Of a DNA stretch of 64,000 nt, positions 52,356-63,675 are shown piece after piece. The stretch is taken from the NCBI GenBank assembly GCA_035995025.1, contig DASYKY010000062.1:62001-126000 (forward strand). The letters are read 5' to 3'. The notes beneath the pieces were generated by a model. The model searched no databases, had not been told where the DNA came from, and saw nothing but the letters and a program-made list of their open reading frames with translations. Position 1 is the stretch's first letter, and each line of letters starts with the position of its first letter. The stretch comes from Actinophytocola sp035995025. Its GTDB lineage: Bacteria > Actinomycetota > Actinomycetes > Mycobacteriales > Pseudonocardiaceae. Made by a program: the position numbers and the translations under genes.

Positions 52356-53626
52356 GCAGGCGCAGCTTCCTGACCGCGTCCGCGCTCGCGGCCCCGGCGC
52401 TGACCGTCGCGGCCGCGAGCCCGGCGAGCGCCGAGCCGGGCCCGGTCAACCACGGCGACTCCGTGGGACGCGTGACGCCCGCCGCCGACCTGCTCGCCGC
52501 GGACGGCTGGGCGCACCTGCGCGGCCGCAAGCCGGGTGTCCTCACGAACCCGACCGGCGTGCTGCGCGACCAGACCCACGTCGTCGACTCGATGGTCGCC
52601 GCCGGCCTCACGCCGACCGCCGTGTTCGGCCCGGAGCACGGCTTCCGGGGCACCGCACAGGCCGGCGGCTCGGAGGGCGACTACCTCGACCCGCGCACCC
52701 AGATCCCGGTGTACGACGCGTACGGCGCGACCGCCGAGAAGCTCGCCGGGCTGTTCACCAAGTCCGGCATCGACACCCTGGTGTTCGACATCGCCGACGT
52801 CGGCGCACGCTTCTACACCTACATCTGGAGCCTGTACACGGCCATGCACGCGGCCGTGCTCACCGGCACTGCCGTCGTCGTGCTCGACCGGCCCAACCCG
52901 GTCGGCGGCCGCCCGTTCGGCCCGGTGCTCGACCCGGCCTTCGCGTCCGGTGTCGGCCGCAAGCCGATCGTCCAGCAGCACGGCATGACCGTCGGCGAGC
53001 TCGCCCGGCTCTTCGACGCCGAGTTCCTGCCCGAGGACGCCGGTGGCCGGCTGGAGAGCCTGGAGGTGGTGCGGCTCGCGGGCTGGCGGCGCGACGAGCT
53101 GTTCTCCGAGACGGGCCTGCAGTGGGTCCTGCCGAGCCCGAACATGCCGACCCCGCAGACCGCGCTCGCCTACCCGGGCACGTGCCTGTTCGAGGGCACC
53201 GTGCTCTCCGAGGGCCGCGGCACGACCCGGCCGTTCGAGATCATCGGCGCGCCCGGGATCGACTGGCACTGGGCGGAGGCGCTCAACGCGGCCGGCCTGC
53301 CCGGCGTGCGGTTCCGCGAGCACTACTTCGTGCCCACGTTCTCCAAGTGGGTGGACGAGACCTGCGGCGGCGTCCAGCTGCACATCACCGACGAGCGGCG
53401 GGCCGACGCGATCCGGACCGCGGTCACCATGATCGTGACCGCGAAGCAGGCGCACCCGGACGTGTTCGGCTGGCGGCCGGACAACTACATCGACAAGCTC
53501 TCCGGCTCCGACCGGCTGCGCACCATGGTCGACGCGGGTGCCGGGGTCGACGAGGTCGTCGGCGCCTGGCGGGCCGAGCTCGCGGCTTTCGCGAAGCTAC
53601 GGGAGCGGTATCTCATCTACCGGTGA
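52349..53626 (+). CDS. namZ: Exo-beta-N-acetylmuramidase (DUF1343, GH171)
   Basis: 425 residues from GTG at 52349, which overlaps the nagZ stop by seven bases. It starts with a twin-arginine-type leader (SRRSFLTASALAAPA). The DUF1343 motifs are present: GVLTNPTGV, VFGPEHGFRG, DIADVGARFYTYIWSL, LDRPNPVGG, and GIDWHWA. The Bacillus NamZ removes MurNAc from non-reducing ends, the step complementary to NagZ. The order nagZ-namZ matches the Bacillus ybbD-ybbC pair. Confidence 0.9.
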   Translation: MVSRRSFLTASALAAPALTVAAASPASAEPGPVNHGDSVGRVTPAADLLAADGWAHLRGRKPGVLTNPTGVLRDQTHVVDSMVAAGLTPTAVFGPEHGFRGTAQAGGSEGDYLDPRTQIPVYDAYGATAEKLAGLFTKSGIDTLVFDIADVGARFYTYIWSLYTAMHAAVLTGTAVVVLDRPNPVGGRPFGPVLDPAFASGVGRKPIVQQHGMTVGELARLFDAEFLPEDAGGRLESLEVVRLAGWRRDELFSETGLQWVLPSPNMPTPQTALAYPGTCLFEGTVLSEGRGTTRPFEIIGAPGIDWHWAEALNAAGLPGVRFREHYFVPTFSKWVDETCGGVQLHITDERRADAIRTAVTMIVTAKQAHPDVFGWRPDNYIDKLSGSDRLRTMVDAGAGVDEVVGAWRAELAAFAKLRERYLIYR

Positions 53627-53642
53627 CTACATCGAGGTGGCC

Positions 53643-55400
53643 ATGTTCAGGCGAACCGCGCTGTCCGTACTCGCACTCGCCGTGCTCGCGACCGTCACCA
53701 CGACGGCGAGCGCGACGGCGAGCGCCGAGCCACGCCACGGCGACGGCGTGACCGGCCGCTTCGACCGGCCGCAGGAGGGCTACGCCCCGGCGGGAACCGT
53801 CCTGCGCACGGGCTCGCCGCACTCCGCCGGCCTCGACCCGGCGCCGGTCGACGCCGCGGTGGACCGGATCGACGGCTGGACCAGAGCCGACCCGGCCACC
53901 GGCCACCCGCTGTTCTCGGGCGCGGTCAGCCTGCTCGCGCACGACGGCGTCGTGGTGAAGCGGGCGACCGCCGGGTACGCGCTGCGCTACGCCGACGCCG
54001 CGGGCACCGAGCTGCCCGACGCGGACAAGGTGGCGATGCGCACAAACACGATCTTCGACATGGCGTCGGTGTCGAAGCTGTTCACCTCGATCATCGTGAT
54101 GCAGCTCGTCGAGTCGGGCCGGGTCGACGCGCAGGCGCCGGTGGCGACCTACCTGCCCGAGTTCGGCGTCAACGGCAAGGAGTCCATCACCGTCGCGCAG
54201 CTGCTGACGCACACGTCTGGGCTGGTGTCGTGGTTACCGCTGTGGTCGGCCTACCCGGACGTGCCCTCGCGCATCGCGGCCGTGATGGACGTCGCGCCGC
54301 ACAACCCGCCGGGCAGCACGTACGAGTACTCCGACCTGAACCTGATCACGCTGGGCGTCATGGTCGAGCGGCTCACCGGCAAGACGCTCGACCGGCTCGT
54401 GGCCGAGCGGATCACCCGGCCGCTGCGCCTGGTCGACACCGGCTACAACCCGCCGGCGAGCAAGCTGGACCGGATCGCGGCGACCGAGTACGAGGCCGCC
54501 CCGCCGCGCGGCATGGTCCGCGGCTCGGTGCACGACGAGAACGCCTGGTCGCTCGGCGGCGTCGCCGGGCACGCCGGCGTGTTCTCCACGGCGGACGACA
54601 TGGCGGTGCTCGCGCAGACGATCCTCAACGGCGGTACCTACCGCGGGCACCGGATCCTGCGCGAGAGCACCGTCACCGCGATGCTGACGAACCACAACCA
54701 GAGCTTCCCCGGCGACGACCACGGCTTCGGGTTCGAGCTGAACCAGATGTGGTACATGGGCGGTCTGTCCGGTCCGCGCACGGCCGGGCACACCGGGTTC
54801 ACCGGCACGGACCTCGTCATCGACCCGGCGTCGCGGTCGTTCGCGATCCTGCTGACCAACCGCGTGCACCCGAGCCGGGACTGGGGCTCGATCAACATCG
54901 CCCGCGAGACGCTGTGCACCGGGCTCGCCAAGGCGCTCGCGGTGCGGCCGGAGGTGGGCCGGGACGCGTGGTACTCGGGCATCGGGGACGCCTCCCAGGC
55001 GACGCTGACCACTGTCGCCCTGCAACCGGACAGTCCCGTTCGAGTGAACTTCGACGCGTTCGTCGACTCCGAGTCCACAGATTTTTTGGTCGTCGAGGCG
55101 AGCACCGACGGGACGTCCTGGACGGCACTTCCGATGAACGTCACGGGACCCGGCGCACCGGGCGAAACGGTCAATTCGCTGTCCGGATCGGGCCCCCGAA
55201 GCTGGTGGAACGTCGATGTACGCATACCGCACGCTGCGGAGATCACGCTGCGCTGGCGGTTCACTACCGACACCCGGTACACCGGGCGAGGAATTTTCCT
55301 GGATGCGCTCACAGTCACGGACGGTGGTCGCACGCTCCTCAACGGTGAGAAAGAACCCCACAAACTCCAGGCAGACGGCTGGCAGCTCAGGTCACGATGA
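53643..55400 (+). CDS. Secreted serine hydrolase (class C beta-lactamase fold), AmiE-like
   Basis: 585 residues; ATG at 53643 with a signal peptide (residues 1-30). The catalytic SxxK is Ser142-Val-Ser-Lys145 in DMASVSKLFTSI, the tyrosine motif is YEYSDLN, and the third motif is HTGFTG. It matches peptidase/esterases of the AmiE (YbbE) group, which trim peptides from MurNAc in the Bacillus operon. The last ~110 residues (DAFVDSESTDFLVVEASTD... SWWNVDVRI) look like a beta-sandwich module. It follows namZ by 16 bases. Confidence 0.88.
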   Translation: MFRRTALSVLALAVLATVTTTASATASAEPRHGDGVTGRFDRPQEGYAPAGTVLRTGSPHSAGLDPAPVDAAVDRIDGWTRADPATGHPLFSGAVSLLAHDGVVVKRATAGYALRYADAAGTELPDADKVAMRTNTIFDMASVSKLFTSIIVMQLVESGRVDAQAPVATYLPEFGVNGKESITVAQLLTHTSGLVSWLPLWSAYPDVPSRIAAVMDVAPHNPPGSTYEYSDLNLITLGVMVERLTGKTLDRLVAERITRPLRLVDTGYNPPASKLDRIAATEYEAAPPRGMVRGSVHDENAWSLGGVAGHAGVFSTADDMAVLAQTILNGGTYRGHRILRESTVTAMLTNHNQSFPGDDHGFGFELNQMWYMGGLSGPRTAGHTGFTGTDLVIDPASRSFAILLTNRVHPSRDWGSINIARETLCTGLAKALAVRPEVGRDAWYSGIGDASQATLTTVALQPDSPVRVNFDAFVDSESTDFLVVEASTDGTSWTALPMNVTGPGAPGETVNSLSGSGPRSWWNVDVRIPHAAEITLRWRFTTDTRYTGRGIFLDALTVTDGGRTLLNGEKEPHKLQADGWQLRSR

Positions 55401-55404
55401 GAAA

Positions 55405-55560
55405 TTAGCGCTGGTTGAAACGCTAACAACCTCCCCCTCAACGTCGATTCCGATGTTGAGCTAGCACGACGAAACAGGAAGTTTCCACCACTGTTGGGTA
55501 GCGTTGTCACCAGACAGCGGCTGCCGTCTTGTTGTACCAAGGGCCTGTTAGTAAGTTTCC
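55405..55560. promoter_or_regulatory. Inverted repeats and paired AAGTTTCC sites before murR
   Basis: TTAGCG/CGCTAA arms (55405-55426), an imperfect palindrome CTCAACGTCG/CGATGTTGAG (55437-55460), and AAGTTTCC at 55479-55486 and 55553-55560; the first is within the palindromic GGAAGTTTCC. The last is three bases before the murR start codon. They may be the MurR operator or the end of the preceding transcript; the second hairpin could be a terminator. Confidence 0.5.
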
Positions 55561-55563
55561 CAC

Positions 55564-56496
55564 GTGAGCGCGAGTGTTATGACCACACAACACACTGAGT
55601 CAAGTCCGCTGGTTCGCATCCGGTCGCTGCTGCCCGGTCTGGCCCGCGCGGAGCAGCGCGTCGCCAAGGTTGTGCTGGACAGTCCGTCAACGGTTGCCCG
55701 GAGAAGCATCACCGAGGTCGCCGAAGCGGCCGGTACGAGCGAGACAACTGTCACCCGGTTCTGCAAGGCCATCGGCGTGGGGGGCTACCCCGAGCTGCGC
55801 ATCGCCCTGGCCGCGGACACGGCCCGGTCCGAGGTGCACGCCGAGCGCGACCTCGGCGGCGAGATCGCGCCGGAGGACGACCTCGGCACCGTCGTCGGCA
55901 AGGTCACCTTCGCCGACGCCCGCGCCGTCGAGGAGACCGCCGCGCAGCTCGACATCGAGGTGCTGGAGAAGGTCGTCGCCGCGCTGGCGGGGGCCAACCG
56001 GGTGGACGTGTACGGCGTCGGCGCGAGCGCCTTCGTCGCCGCGGACCTCCAGCAGAAGCTGCACCGGATCGGCCGGATCAGCTTCGCCTGGAGCGACACC
56101 CACATCATGCTGACGTCGGCGGCCGTGCTCGCGAGGGGCGACGTCGCCGTCGCCATCTCGCACACGGGCTCCACCGCCGACACGGTCGAGGCCCTCCGCG
56201 AGGCCCGGCGCGCGGGCGCGACGACGGTCGCGCTGACGAACTTCCCCACCGCACCGATCAGCGAGGTGGCCGACCTCGTGCTGACCACCGCCGCGCGCGA
56301 GACCACGTTCCGCTCGGGCGCGATGGCCAGCCGCATCGCCCAGCTCACGGTGATCGACTGCCTGTTCATCGGGGTGGCCCAGCGTCATCTGGCCGACTCG
56401 ATGAAGGCGCTCGACGAGACCCGGGGCGCGGTGGGCTCCCACCGCCTGGAGACCCGCCACGACGGTCGCCGCAAGGCGCGGGAGACCGGCAAGTGA
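55564..56496 (+). CDS. murR: RpiR-family transcription regulator (MurR-like)
   Basis: 310 residues; GTG at 55564 or ATG at 55579. The N-terminal HTH (RITEVAEAAGTSETTVTRFCKAIGVGGYPELR) is followed by a SIS domain (VYGVGASAFVAADLQQKL, ISHTGSTADTVEALREARRAGA). MurR-type regulators bind MurNAc 6-phosphate and repress recycling genes. It overlaps the following murQ gene region by a few bases, consistent with an operon. Confidence 0.9.
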   Translation: MSASVMTTQHTESSPLVRIRSLLPGLARAEQRVAKVVLDSPSTVARRSITEVAEAAGTSETTVTRFCKAIGVGGYPELRIALAADTARSEVHAERDLGGEIAPEDDLGTVVGKVTFADARAVEETAAQLDIEVLEKVVAALAGANRVDVYGVGASAFVAADLQQKLHRIGRISFAWSDTHIMLTSAAVLARGDVAVAISHTGSTADTVEALREARRAGATTVALTNFPTAPISEVADLVLTTAARETTFRSGAMASRIAQLTVIDCLFIGVAQRHLADSMKALDETRGAVGSHRLETRHDGRRKARETGK

Positions 56497-56513
56497 CCTT
56501 GGGGGAGGCAACC

Positions 56514-57437
56514 GTGACAGTGCCGCGCCAGGCGGTTCACGTCGACTCGCCGACCGAGCGGCGGAACCCGCGCACGTCCGACCTGGACCTGCTGTCCACG
56601 TTGGACCTCCTGCGGTCGATCAACGCCGAGGACCGGCTGGTGCCGGACGCGGTCGCGGCCGCGCTGCCCGCGCTCGCCACGGCCGTCGACTGGGCGGCCG
56701 AGGCGCTGCGGACCGGGCACCGGGTGCACTACGTCGGCGCCGGCACGTCGGGCCGCATGGCCGCGCTCGACGCCGCCGAGCTCGCGCCGACGTACAACGC
56801 GCCCGCCGAGTGGTTCGTCGTGCACCACGCGGGCGGGAACTCGGCCCTGCGCAGCGCCCGCGAGGACGTCGAGGACGACGACGAGGGCGGTGCCGCGGAG
56901 CTCGCCCGGTCGGCCAAGCCCGGCGACTTCGTGCTGGGCCTGACCGCGTCCGGCCGGACCCCGTACGTGCTCGGCGCGCTGCGGGCGGCCGGCGCGCTGG
57001 GTGCGCGCACCGGTCTGGTCTTCTCCAACCCGCACGCGGAGGGCCTGTCCGACATCGACGTGCTGATCGAGGTCGACACGGGCCCGGAGGCGATCGCCGG
57101 CTCGACCCGGATGAAGGCGGGCACCGCGCAGAAGCTGGTGCTGACGGCGTTCTCGACGGCGGTCATGGTGAAGCTCGGCCGTACGTACTCGAACCTGATG
57201 GTCAGCATGCGCGCCTCGAACGCGAAGCTGCGCGGCCGCACGCTGCGCATCCTCCGCGAGGCGACGGGCCTGGACATGCACGAGTGCTCCGAGGCGCTGG
57301 ACGAGGCACACGGCGACCTGAAGGTGGCCCTGGTCCACCTGCTCTCCGGCGTCGACGCGACCCAGGCCGCCGAGGCACTGGCGGAGACGAACGGACACGT
57401 GCGCAAGGCCCTCATGGCCGTGCGCGCCACGGTCTGA
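56514..57437 (+). CDS. murQ: N-acetylmuramic acid 6-phosphate etherase
   Basis: 307 residues from GTG at 56514, chosen for the GGGGGAGG site five bases upstream; an earlier GTG at 56493 overlaps the murR stop. The SIS core has YVGAGTSGRMAALDAAE, GLTASGRTPYVLGAL and EVDTGPEAIAGSTRMKAGTAQK, all typical of MurQ. It cleaves the lactyl ether of MurNAc-6-P to give GlcNAc-6-P. A MurP-type PTS transporter is not in the window. Confidence 0.95.
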   Translation: MTVPRQAVHVDSPTERRNPRTSDLDLLSTLDLLRSINAEDRLVPDAVAAALPALATAVDWAAEALRTGHRVHYVGAGTSGRMAALDAAELAPTYNAPAEWFVVHHAGGNSALRSAREDVEDDDEGGAAELARSAKPGDFVLGLTASGRTPYVLGALRAAGALGARTGLVFSNPHAEGLSDIDVLIEVDTGPEAIAGSTRMKAGTAQKLVLTAFSTAVMVKLGRTYSNLMVSMRASNAKLRGRTLRILREATGLDMHECSEALDEAHGDLKVALVHLLSGVDATQAAEALAETNGHVRKALMAVRATV

Positions 57438-57510
57438 GGGCCGGTTGTCGATTGCGCGCGGGGTCGTTCGACGGGTAGGTGGAGATTGCCTACCGCAACG
57501 GAGGGACCCG

Positions 57511-58248
57511 ATGAGCTACGCGCACGTGAACGGGCTGGACGTCTACTACGAGCTGCACGGGGCCGGCGAGCCGCTCGTGTTGCTGCACGGCGGGTTGCTG
57601 ACCATCGAGCTGACGTTCGCCGCCATGCTTCCCCGGCTGGCCACGCAGCGGCAGGTCGTCGCGATCGAGCTGCAGGGGCATGGGCGGACGGCGGACGTCG
57701 AGCGGGAGTTCGCGCTCGAACACCTCGCCGACGACGTGGCCGGGGTGCTCGACGAGCTGGGCATCGAGCGGGCCGACCTCTTCGGGTTCAGCCTCGGCGG
57801 GCTCGTCGCCCTGCAGTTCGCCATGCGGCACCCGGAACGGTCCGGGCGGGTGGTGGCCGCCGCCGTGCATTTCCGCGCGGACGGGTACCACCCGGAGATC
57901 TTCGCCATGGACGCCACGTCCGACCGGCTGCCGACCGAGGACGACTTCCGGGAGATGCACGACGCCTACGTGGCCGTCGCGCCGGATCCCGGTGGGTTCG
58001 AGGCCTTCGCGGCCAAGGCGTCGGCGTTGCCGCAGCGGCTCGACTGGTCGGCGGCGGACCTGGGGTCGGTGCGCTCGCCCGTGCTGCTCGTCATCGGGGA
58101 CAAGGACTTCGTGCGCATCGAGCACGCGGCGCAGATGCGGGAGCTGATCCCCGACGCGCGGCTCGCGGTCCTGCCCGGCTGCACGCACATGGACCTGGTC
58201 CGCCGCGCGGACCTCGTGCTCCCACTCGTGGAGGACTTCCTGCCCTGA
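57511..58248 (+). CDS. Alpha/beta-hydrolase
   Basis: 245 residues, ATG at 57511 after GGAGGG. Oxyanion-hole LLHGGLL, nucleophile elbow GFSLGG (Ser), acid in GDKDFVRIEH and His in PGCTHMDLV complete the triad. The group includes 3-oxoadipate enol-lactonase and chloroperoxidase-like esterases; no substrate is implied. It follows murQ but a 70-base gap and different theme suggest a separate role. Confidence 0.87.
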   Translation: MSYAHVNGLDVYYELHGAGEPLVLLHGGLLTIELTFAAMLPRLATQRQVVAIELQGHGRTADVEREFALEHLADDVAGVLDELGIERADLFGFSLGGLVALQFAMRHPERSGRVVAAAVHFRADGYHPEIFAMDATSDRLPTEDDFREMHDAYVAVAPDPGGFEAFAAKASALPQRLDWSAADLGSVRSPVLLVIGDKDFVRIEHAAQMRELIPDARLAVLPGCTHMDLVRRADLVLPLVEDFLP

Positions 58249-58250
58249 CA

Positions 58251-58290
58251 CGGGTGGCGGGCCGAGACGCTAGGAATCTCGGCCCGCCCG
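58251..58290. terminator. Hairpin between convergent genes
   Basis: 11-bp stem (58257-58267 with 58277-58287, GCGGGCCGAGA arms) and a nine-base loop, just after the hydrolase stop; it likely serves both strands. Confidence 0.7.
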
Positions 58291-58386
58291 TGGGATCCCG
58301 TCCACACACAGCGAGGAAGGGGACTCGCGACACCGATGCTGTGCGCGGCGGCACGAGAAGCGCTCGAGAGCCGGTGAAGACGCAGC

Positions 58387-59121
58387 TCAGCGCGCCAGGA
58401 CCGCCTCGGCGATGCTCGTCGCCTCGCGGGCGCCCGCCTCGACGGCCTCGCAGCACAGCAGGATCCAGTCGGCCAGGCCCTCGTCGGTGCCCGTCGCGAA
58501 GCCGGCCGCGGCCTCCGCGTACCGGTCCGACCGGCGCAGGAAGAACACCTCCGGCACGACCAGGCCCTTCGGGTCCAGGCCCGTGCCGATCGTGGTCAGC
58601 CGGGCCGCGGCACGGGCCACCACGCCGTTCGCGGTGCCGAACGGGGACAGCGCGAGCAGCTCGCCGTGCACGACCGCGACGAGCACCGCGCCCGGCACGG
58701 ACGTGCCGCCGGCGACGATGTCGCCGAGCAGGTCGAGTCTCCTTGTCACGCCACGGGTCGGCCGGGGCCGGCCTAGCTCCTCGTCCGGGACCAGGTCCGT
58801 GGCGGCCAGCACGTGCAACCGGGCCAGCGCCTGCATCGGCGCACGCTGCCAGATCGGCACGAGCGTGCCCAGCGACTCCGCGATGCGCAGCGCGCCCGCC
58901 AGGTGCGGCTCCTCGACGTCGCCGGCCGCCGGGATCTCCGGGTCGCCGCCGTCCAGCGCGGCGGACGCGCGGGCGGCCCGCACGGACGCCTCCGCGGCGG
59001 TCGCGGGCCAGCCGCGGCGGTTCGCCGGATGCCCGTGGACCTCGTCGACCGCCTCGCGGGCGGCGTGCACGGCGTCGGAGACACCCGGCAGTTCCAGCAG
59101 CGGCGCCAGCGGGTCAGTCAC
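58387..59121 (-). CDS. Fic-like protein lacking the catalytic motif
   Basis: 244 residues. The helix EASVRAARASAALDGGDPEIP resembles the inhibitory/entry region of Fic proteins. The place of the HPFx[D/E]GNGRxxR motif reads LSPFGTANGVVARAA: the catalytic His and the second Gly/Arg residues are absent. So AMPylation activity is unlikely. Orthologues are often labelled oxidoreductase in actinobacteria. It is divergent from acs. Confidence 0.6.
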   Translation of the reverse strand: MTDPLAPLLELPGVSDAVHAAREAVDEVHGHPANRRGWPATAAEASVRAARASAALDGGDPEIPAAGDVEEPHLAGALRIAESLGTLVPIWQRAPMQALARLHVLAATDLVPDEELGRPRPTRGVTRRLDLLGDIVAGGTSVPGAVLVAVVHGELLALSPFGTANGVVARAAARLTTIGTGLDPKGLVVPEVFFLRRSDRYAEAAAGFATGTDEGLADWILLCCEAVEAGAREATSIAEAVLAR

Positions 59122-59253
59122 GGCACCGGACCCTACCGGGTGACATCCGGTCGTGGCAGTACTGCCGCGTGGTCTGGACCTCTATGCGTGCCGTCGCCAC
59201 GTGTGATAGCACAAGGCAAGCAACTGCATCTCTGGGTCGAGAGGATCCACATC

Positions 59254-61233
<1,980 letters not shown>

Positions 61234-61239
61234 GCCCGG

Positions 61240-61275
61240 CCTGGCCGCCTCGCGTGCGGACGCGAGGCGGCCAGG
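61240..61275. terminator. 15-bp hairpin between acs and the DUF4407 gene
   Basis: Perfect 15-bp arms (61240-61254 and 61261-61275, CCTGGCCGCCTCGCG) with a six-base loop; it probably terminates both convergent genes. Confidence 0.85.
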
Positions 61276-61290
61276 TCCCCCCGGTCGAGA

Positions 61291-62763
61291 TCAGTTCAGT
61301 GAGTCGTGCATCGCGGGGCTCCCGTTGTTGCCCGGTCGCCCGCCGTCGCGGAGCTGTTCGGCCAGCAGGGTCACCTGCCGGTCGAGCTCCACGTCGAGCT
61401 TCGCTTCCTGGACACGGCGCTCGTGGTCGGCCACGGATCGCGCCAGGTACGCCCGGTCGTCGTTCTGGCGCTGACGCTTGCGAAGGTCGTTGATCAGTGA
61501 CCCTTCCATGGTGCGAACGCTCTGCCCGTACACCGACATCGCGCTCTGCGAATGCTGCTCGACGAGCGTGTCGTAGTACGTCTGGCCGCTGAGGAACTTC
61601 ACCAGAACCGGCAGGCAGTCGATCGCGATGAAGAAGATCCGGATGAACCACTTCGCCGTCGCGAGGAAGGCACTGGACGAGGTCAGCTCGTCGAGCGCGG
61701 CGAATCGCTCCAGCAGGCCGATCGCGCCGTGGCTGTCCCGAAGTTCGGAAACCTTCCCCTGGATGGCACTCGTGCGGTCGCCTTCGTAGTTCTGCTGCGT
61801 CGAGTTGAGCGTCGCCTCGAGGTCCCGGATGTCGTCCCGGACGTCGTCGAGCTTCGCCTCCTGCCCGGCCACGGGATGGGACGCCCGGTAGCCGGCCGCC
61901 TCCTGCTCCCGCTGCCTGCACTCCGGCCCGCGGCCCGCCTTTCCGGTGGTCCCCGGCGCCTTGGTGCCCGCGCATTCGTTGCTCGCCAGGGTGTCGCGTC
62001 TCGCCTGTTCCCTGCCCCAGGCCTGCACCGTCGAGTCGAGCGCCTTCTCCGTCTGCCGCTTGGACGTCAGGTCGGCCCGCACAGCAGCGAACTTGGTGTC
62101 CAGACCCAGCTGGTGGGTCGCGCAGTCCGGGCCGCGCGCCGCCGCCCTTGCCGCCTCGTCCGCGTTCGGTTCCGGGTTGCACCGTGTCAGGGCACTCTCC
62201 AGCGCCTCGACCTGGTGCGCCCGCGCCTGGTGCACGTGCTCCTCGATGGCCGTCTCGAACACCCGCAGCACCAGCGGTTCGGCAATGACCACACCGAACG
62301 CGAACGCCAGCAGGAAGCGTGGCAGCAACAGCGCCAGCCGGCGGCCCCACCAGCCGCCGTTCGACGAGGACACCAGCCACCGGTCGAGGTTGGCGATGAA
62401 GACGCCCCAGATCAGCACGGGCACCAGCGTCAGCACGTGAAAGCCGCCCAGCACCTCGGCGAGGGCCATCGACATCGAGAACGCCGCGATGGTCGCGGTG
62501 CCGAGCACCACGCCGCCGAGCGCCGTGTACCGCGCACGTTCCGCCGGCACCCACGCGAGCAGCTTTTCGTCGACACCGGCCAGCCAGCGCAGTCCCCGGC
62601 CGAGCCGGTGCCGGCGGTCGTCCGGCAGGGGGTGGTCGTTCGGCAGCAGGCTCAGGCCCGGCTGGTCGAGGACGTCGGTGCGGTCCTCCTCCTGATGACC
62701 CGCCTTCTGCGGTCCCTCCGGCGCCGGTTCCTCGCGGTCACCGTTCGAGCTGGTCACGCCCAC
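61291..62763 (-). CDS. DUF4407-type membrane protein with coiled-coil domain
   Basis: 490 residues; GTG start at 62763 or 62757. After a charged N-terminus, four helices lie at ~80-170 and ~370-400 (ALGGVVLGTATIAAFSMSMALAEV, VLTLVPVLIWGVFIANLDRWLVS). Between them is a long extracytoplasmic helix-rich segment with four cysteines. The layout and the TATIAAFSMSMAL region match DUF4407. The start overlaps the band-7-like gene, which suggests a joint complex. Function unknown. Confidence 0.78.
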   Translation of the reverse strand: MGVTSSNGDREEPAPEGPQKAGHQEEDRTDVLDQPGLSLLPNDHPLPDDRRHRLGRGLRWLAGVDEKLLAWVPAERARYTALGGVVLGTATIAAFSMSMALAEVLGGFHVLTLVPVLIWGVFIANLDRWLVSSSNGGWWGRRLALLLPRFLLAFAFGVVIAEPLVLRVFETAIEEHVHQARAHQVEALESALTRCNPEPNADEAARAAARGPDCATHQLGLDTKFAAVRADLTSKRQTEKALDSTVQAWGREQARRDTLASNECAGTKAPGTTGKAGRGPECRQREQEAAGYRASHPVAGQEAKLDDVRDDIRDLEATLNSTQQNYEGDRTSAIQGKVSELRDSHGAIGLLERFAALDELTSSSAFLATAKWFIRIFFIAIDCLPVLVKFLSGQTYYDTLVEQHSQSAMSVYGQSVRTMEGSLINDLRKRQRQNDDRAYLARSVADHERRVQEAKLDVELDRQVTLLAEQLRDGGRPGNNGSPAMHDSLN

Positions 62764-63670
62764 CGCCGTTCTCGAGCTCCGGCTGGTTCCCGTTCTGCCG
62801 GCCGACCAGCTGCTGAACCAAGGTGCCGACCAGGGCCTGGGTGTCCACGGCGACCGTGTGCCACTGCTCCTCGGGCATGGTCTTGAGCAGCTCGATCAGC
62901 TGTTTGCGCTGCTCGGCGACCATCGCGTACTCGCGGTTGACCGCGGCGTCGAGATCGAGCCGGTCGCGGGCGGCGCTCAGACCGGCGACCGCGGCGGGGC
63001 CGTCCTCGAAGTAGGGCCGCAACCGTGCCGCGTTGCGATCCTCGCCCACGCCTTCCAGGACCTCCTGGTCCTGCTGCCAGCGCGTGTCCCGCATGACGCG
63101 CTCGTGCTTGGCCAGCGCATGCGGCGTGATGACCCGGATGCCGGCCAGTTCGACCGACATCCCCTCGACGTGCGGCTGGCGCAGCCGGGTGTAGGCGTCG
63201 ACCCGGGCCGACAGCTTGTCCCGGACGATGTTGATCTCCTCGACCGAGTGCTGGACCCCGAGCTGGGTGAGGCTGACGTCGCGGCTCAGGTAGTGCCGCA
63301 GCGGGCCGGCCATGTCGCGCAGACCGGCAGCCACGACCTGCTCGGGATCGCGAACCTCGCACCGGAAGTCGACGAGCAGCACGAAGTCGTCGGCCGCGCT
63401 CCGCGACGGCACCGGCAGCTCGACCGTGACCGTTCGCGGCCGAACGTCGACGATGCTCACCGATATCGCGTTGACCACGAGGTCTTCTCGCTTGGCGAAA
63501 TGACGCCGCTCGCGGAAGGCGACGTAGCCGTCGCGCACCTCGAACACCGGGATGGTGCCGGGAATGTGCCGCGGCAGGTCGCTCAGACTGCGGCTGCGGC
63601 CGAGCCAGCCGCACACGGCGGCGTCGAGCGGCCGTTCCTCGACGACGGGAAAGTTGGCGTTGTCGGACAT
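62738..63670 (-). CDS. Soluble protein resembling SPFH/band-7 domains
   Basis: 310 residues. The central part (IVDVRPRTVTVELPVPSRSAADDFVLLVDFRCEVRDPEQV... RDKLSARVDAYTRLRQPHVEGMSVELAGIRVITPHALAKHERV) follows the pattern of SPFH domains: strands, a helix pair, then a long helix. No N-terminal hydrophobic anchor is present, which is unusual for that family. It is coupled to the DUF4407 gene. Confidence 0.55.
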   Translation of the reverse strand: MSDNANFPVVEERPLDAAVCGWLGRSRSLSDLPRHIPGTIPVFEVRDGYVAFRERRHFAKREDLVVNAISVSIVDVRPRTVTVELPVPSRSAADDFVLLVDFRCEVRDPEQVVAAGLRDMAGPLRHYLSRDVSLTQLGVQHSVEEINIVRDKLSARVDAYTRLRQPHVEGMSVELAGIRVITPHALAKHERVMRDTRWQQDQEVLEGVGEDRNAARLRPYFEDGPAAVAGLSAARDRLDLDAAVNREYAMVAEQRKQLIELLKTMPEEQWHTVAVDTQALVGTLVQQLVGRQNGNQPELENGGGRDQLER

Positions 63671-63675
63671 CCTGA

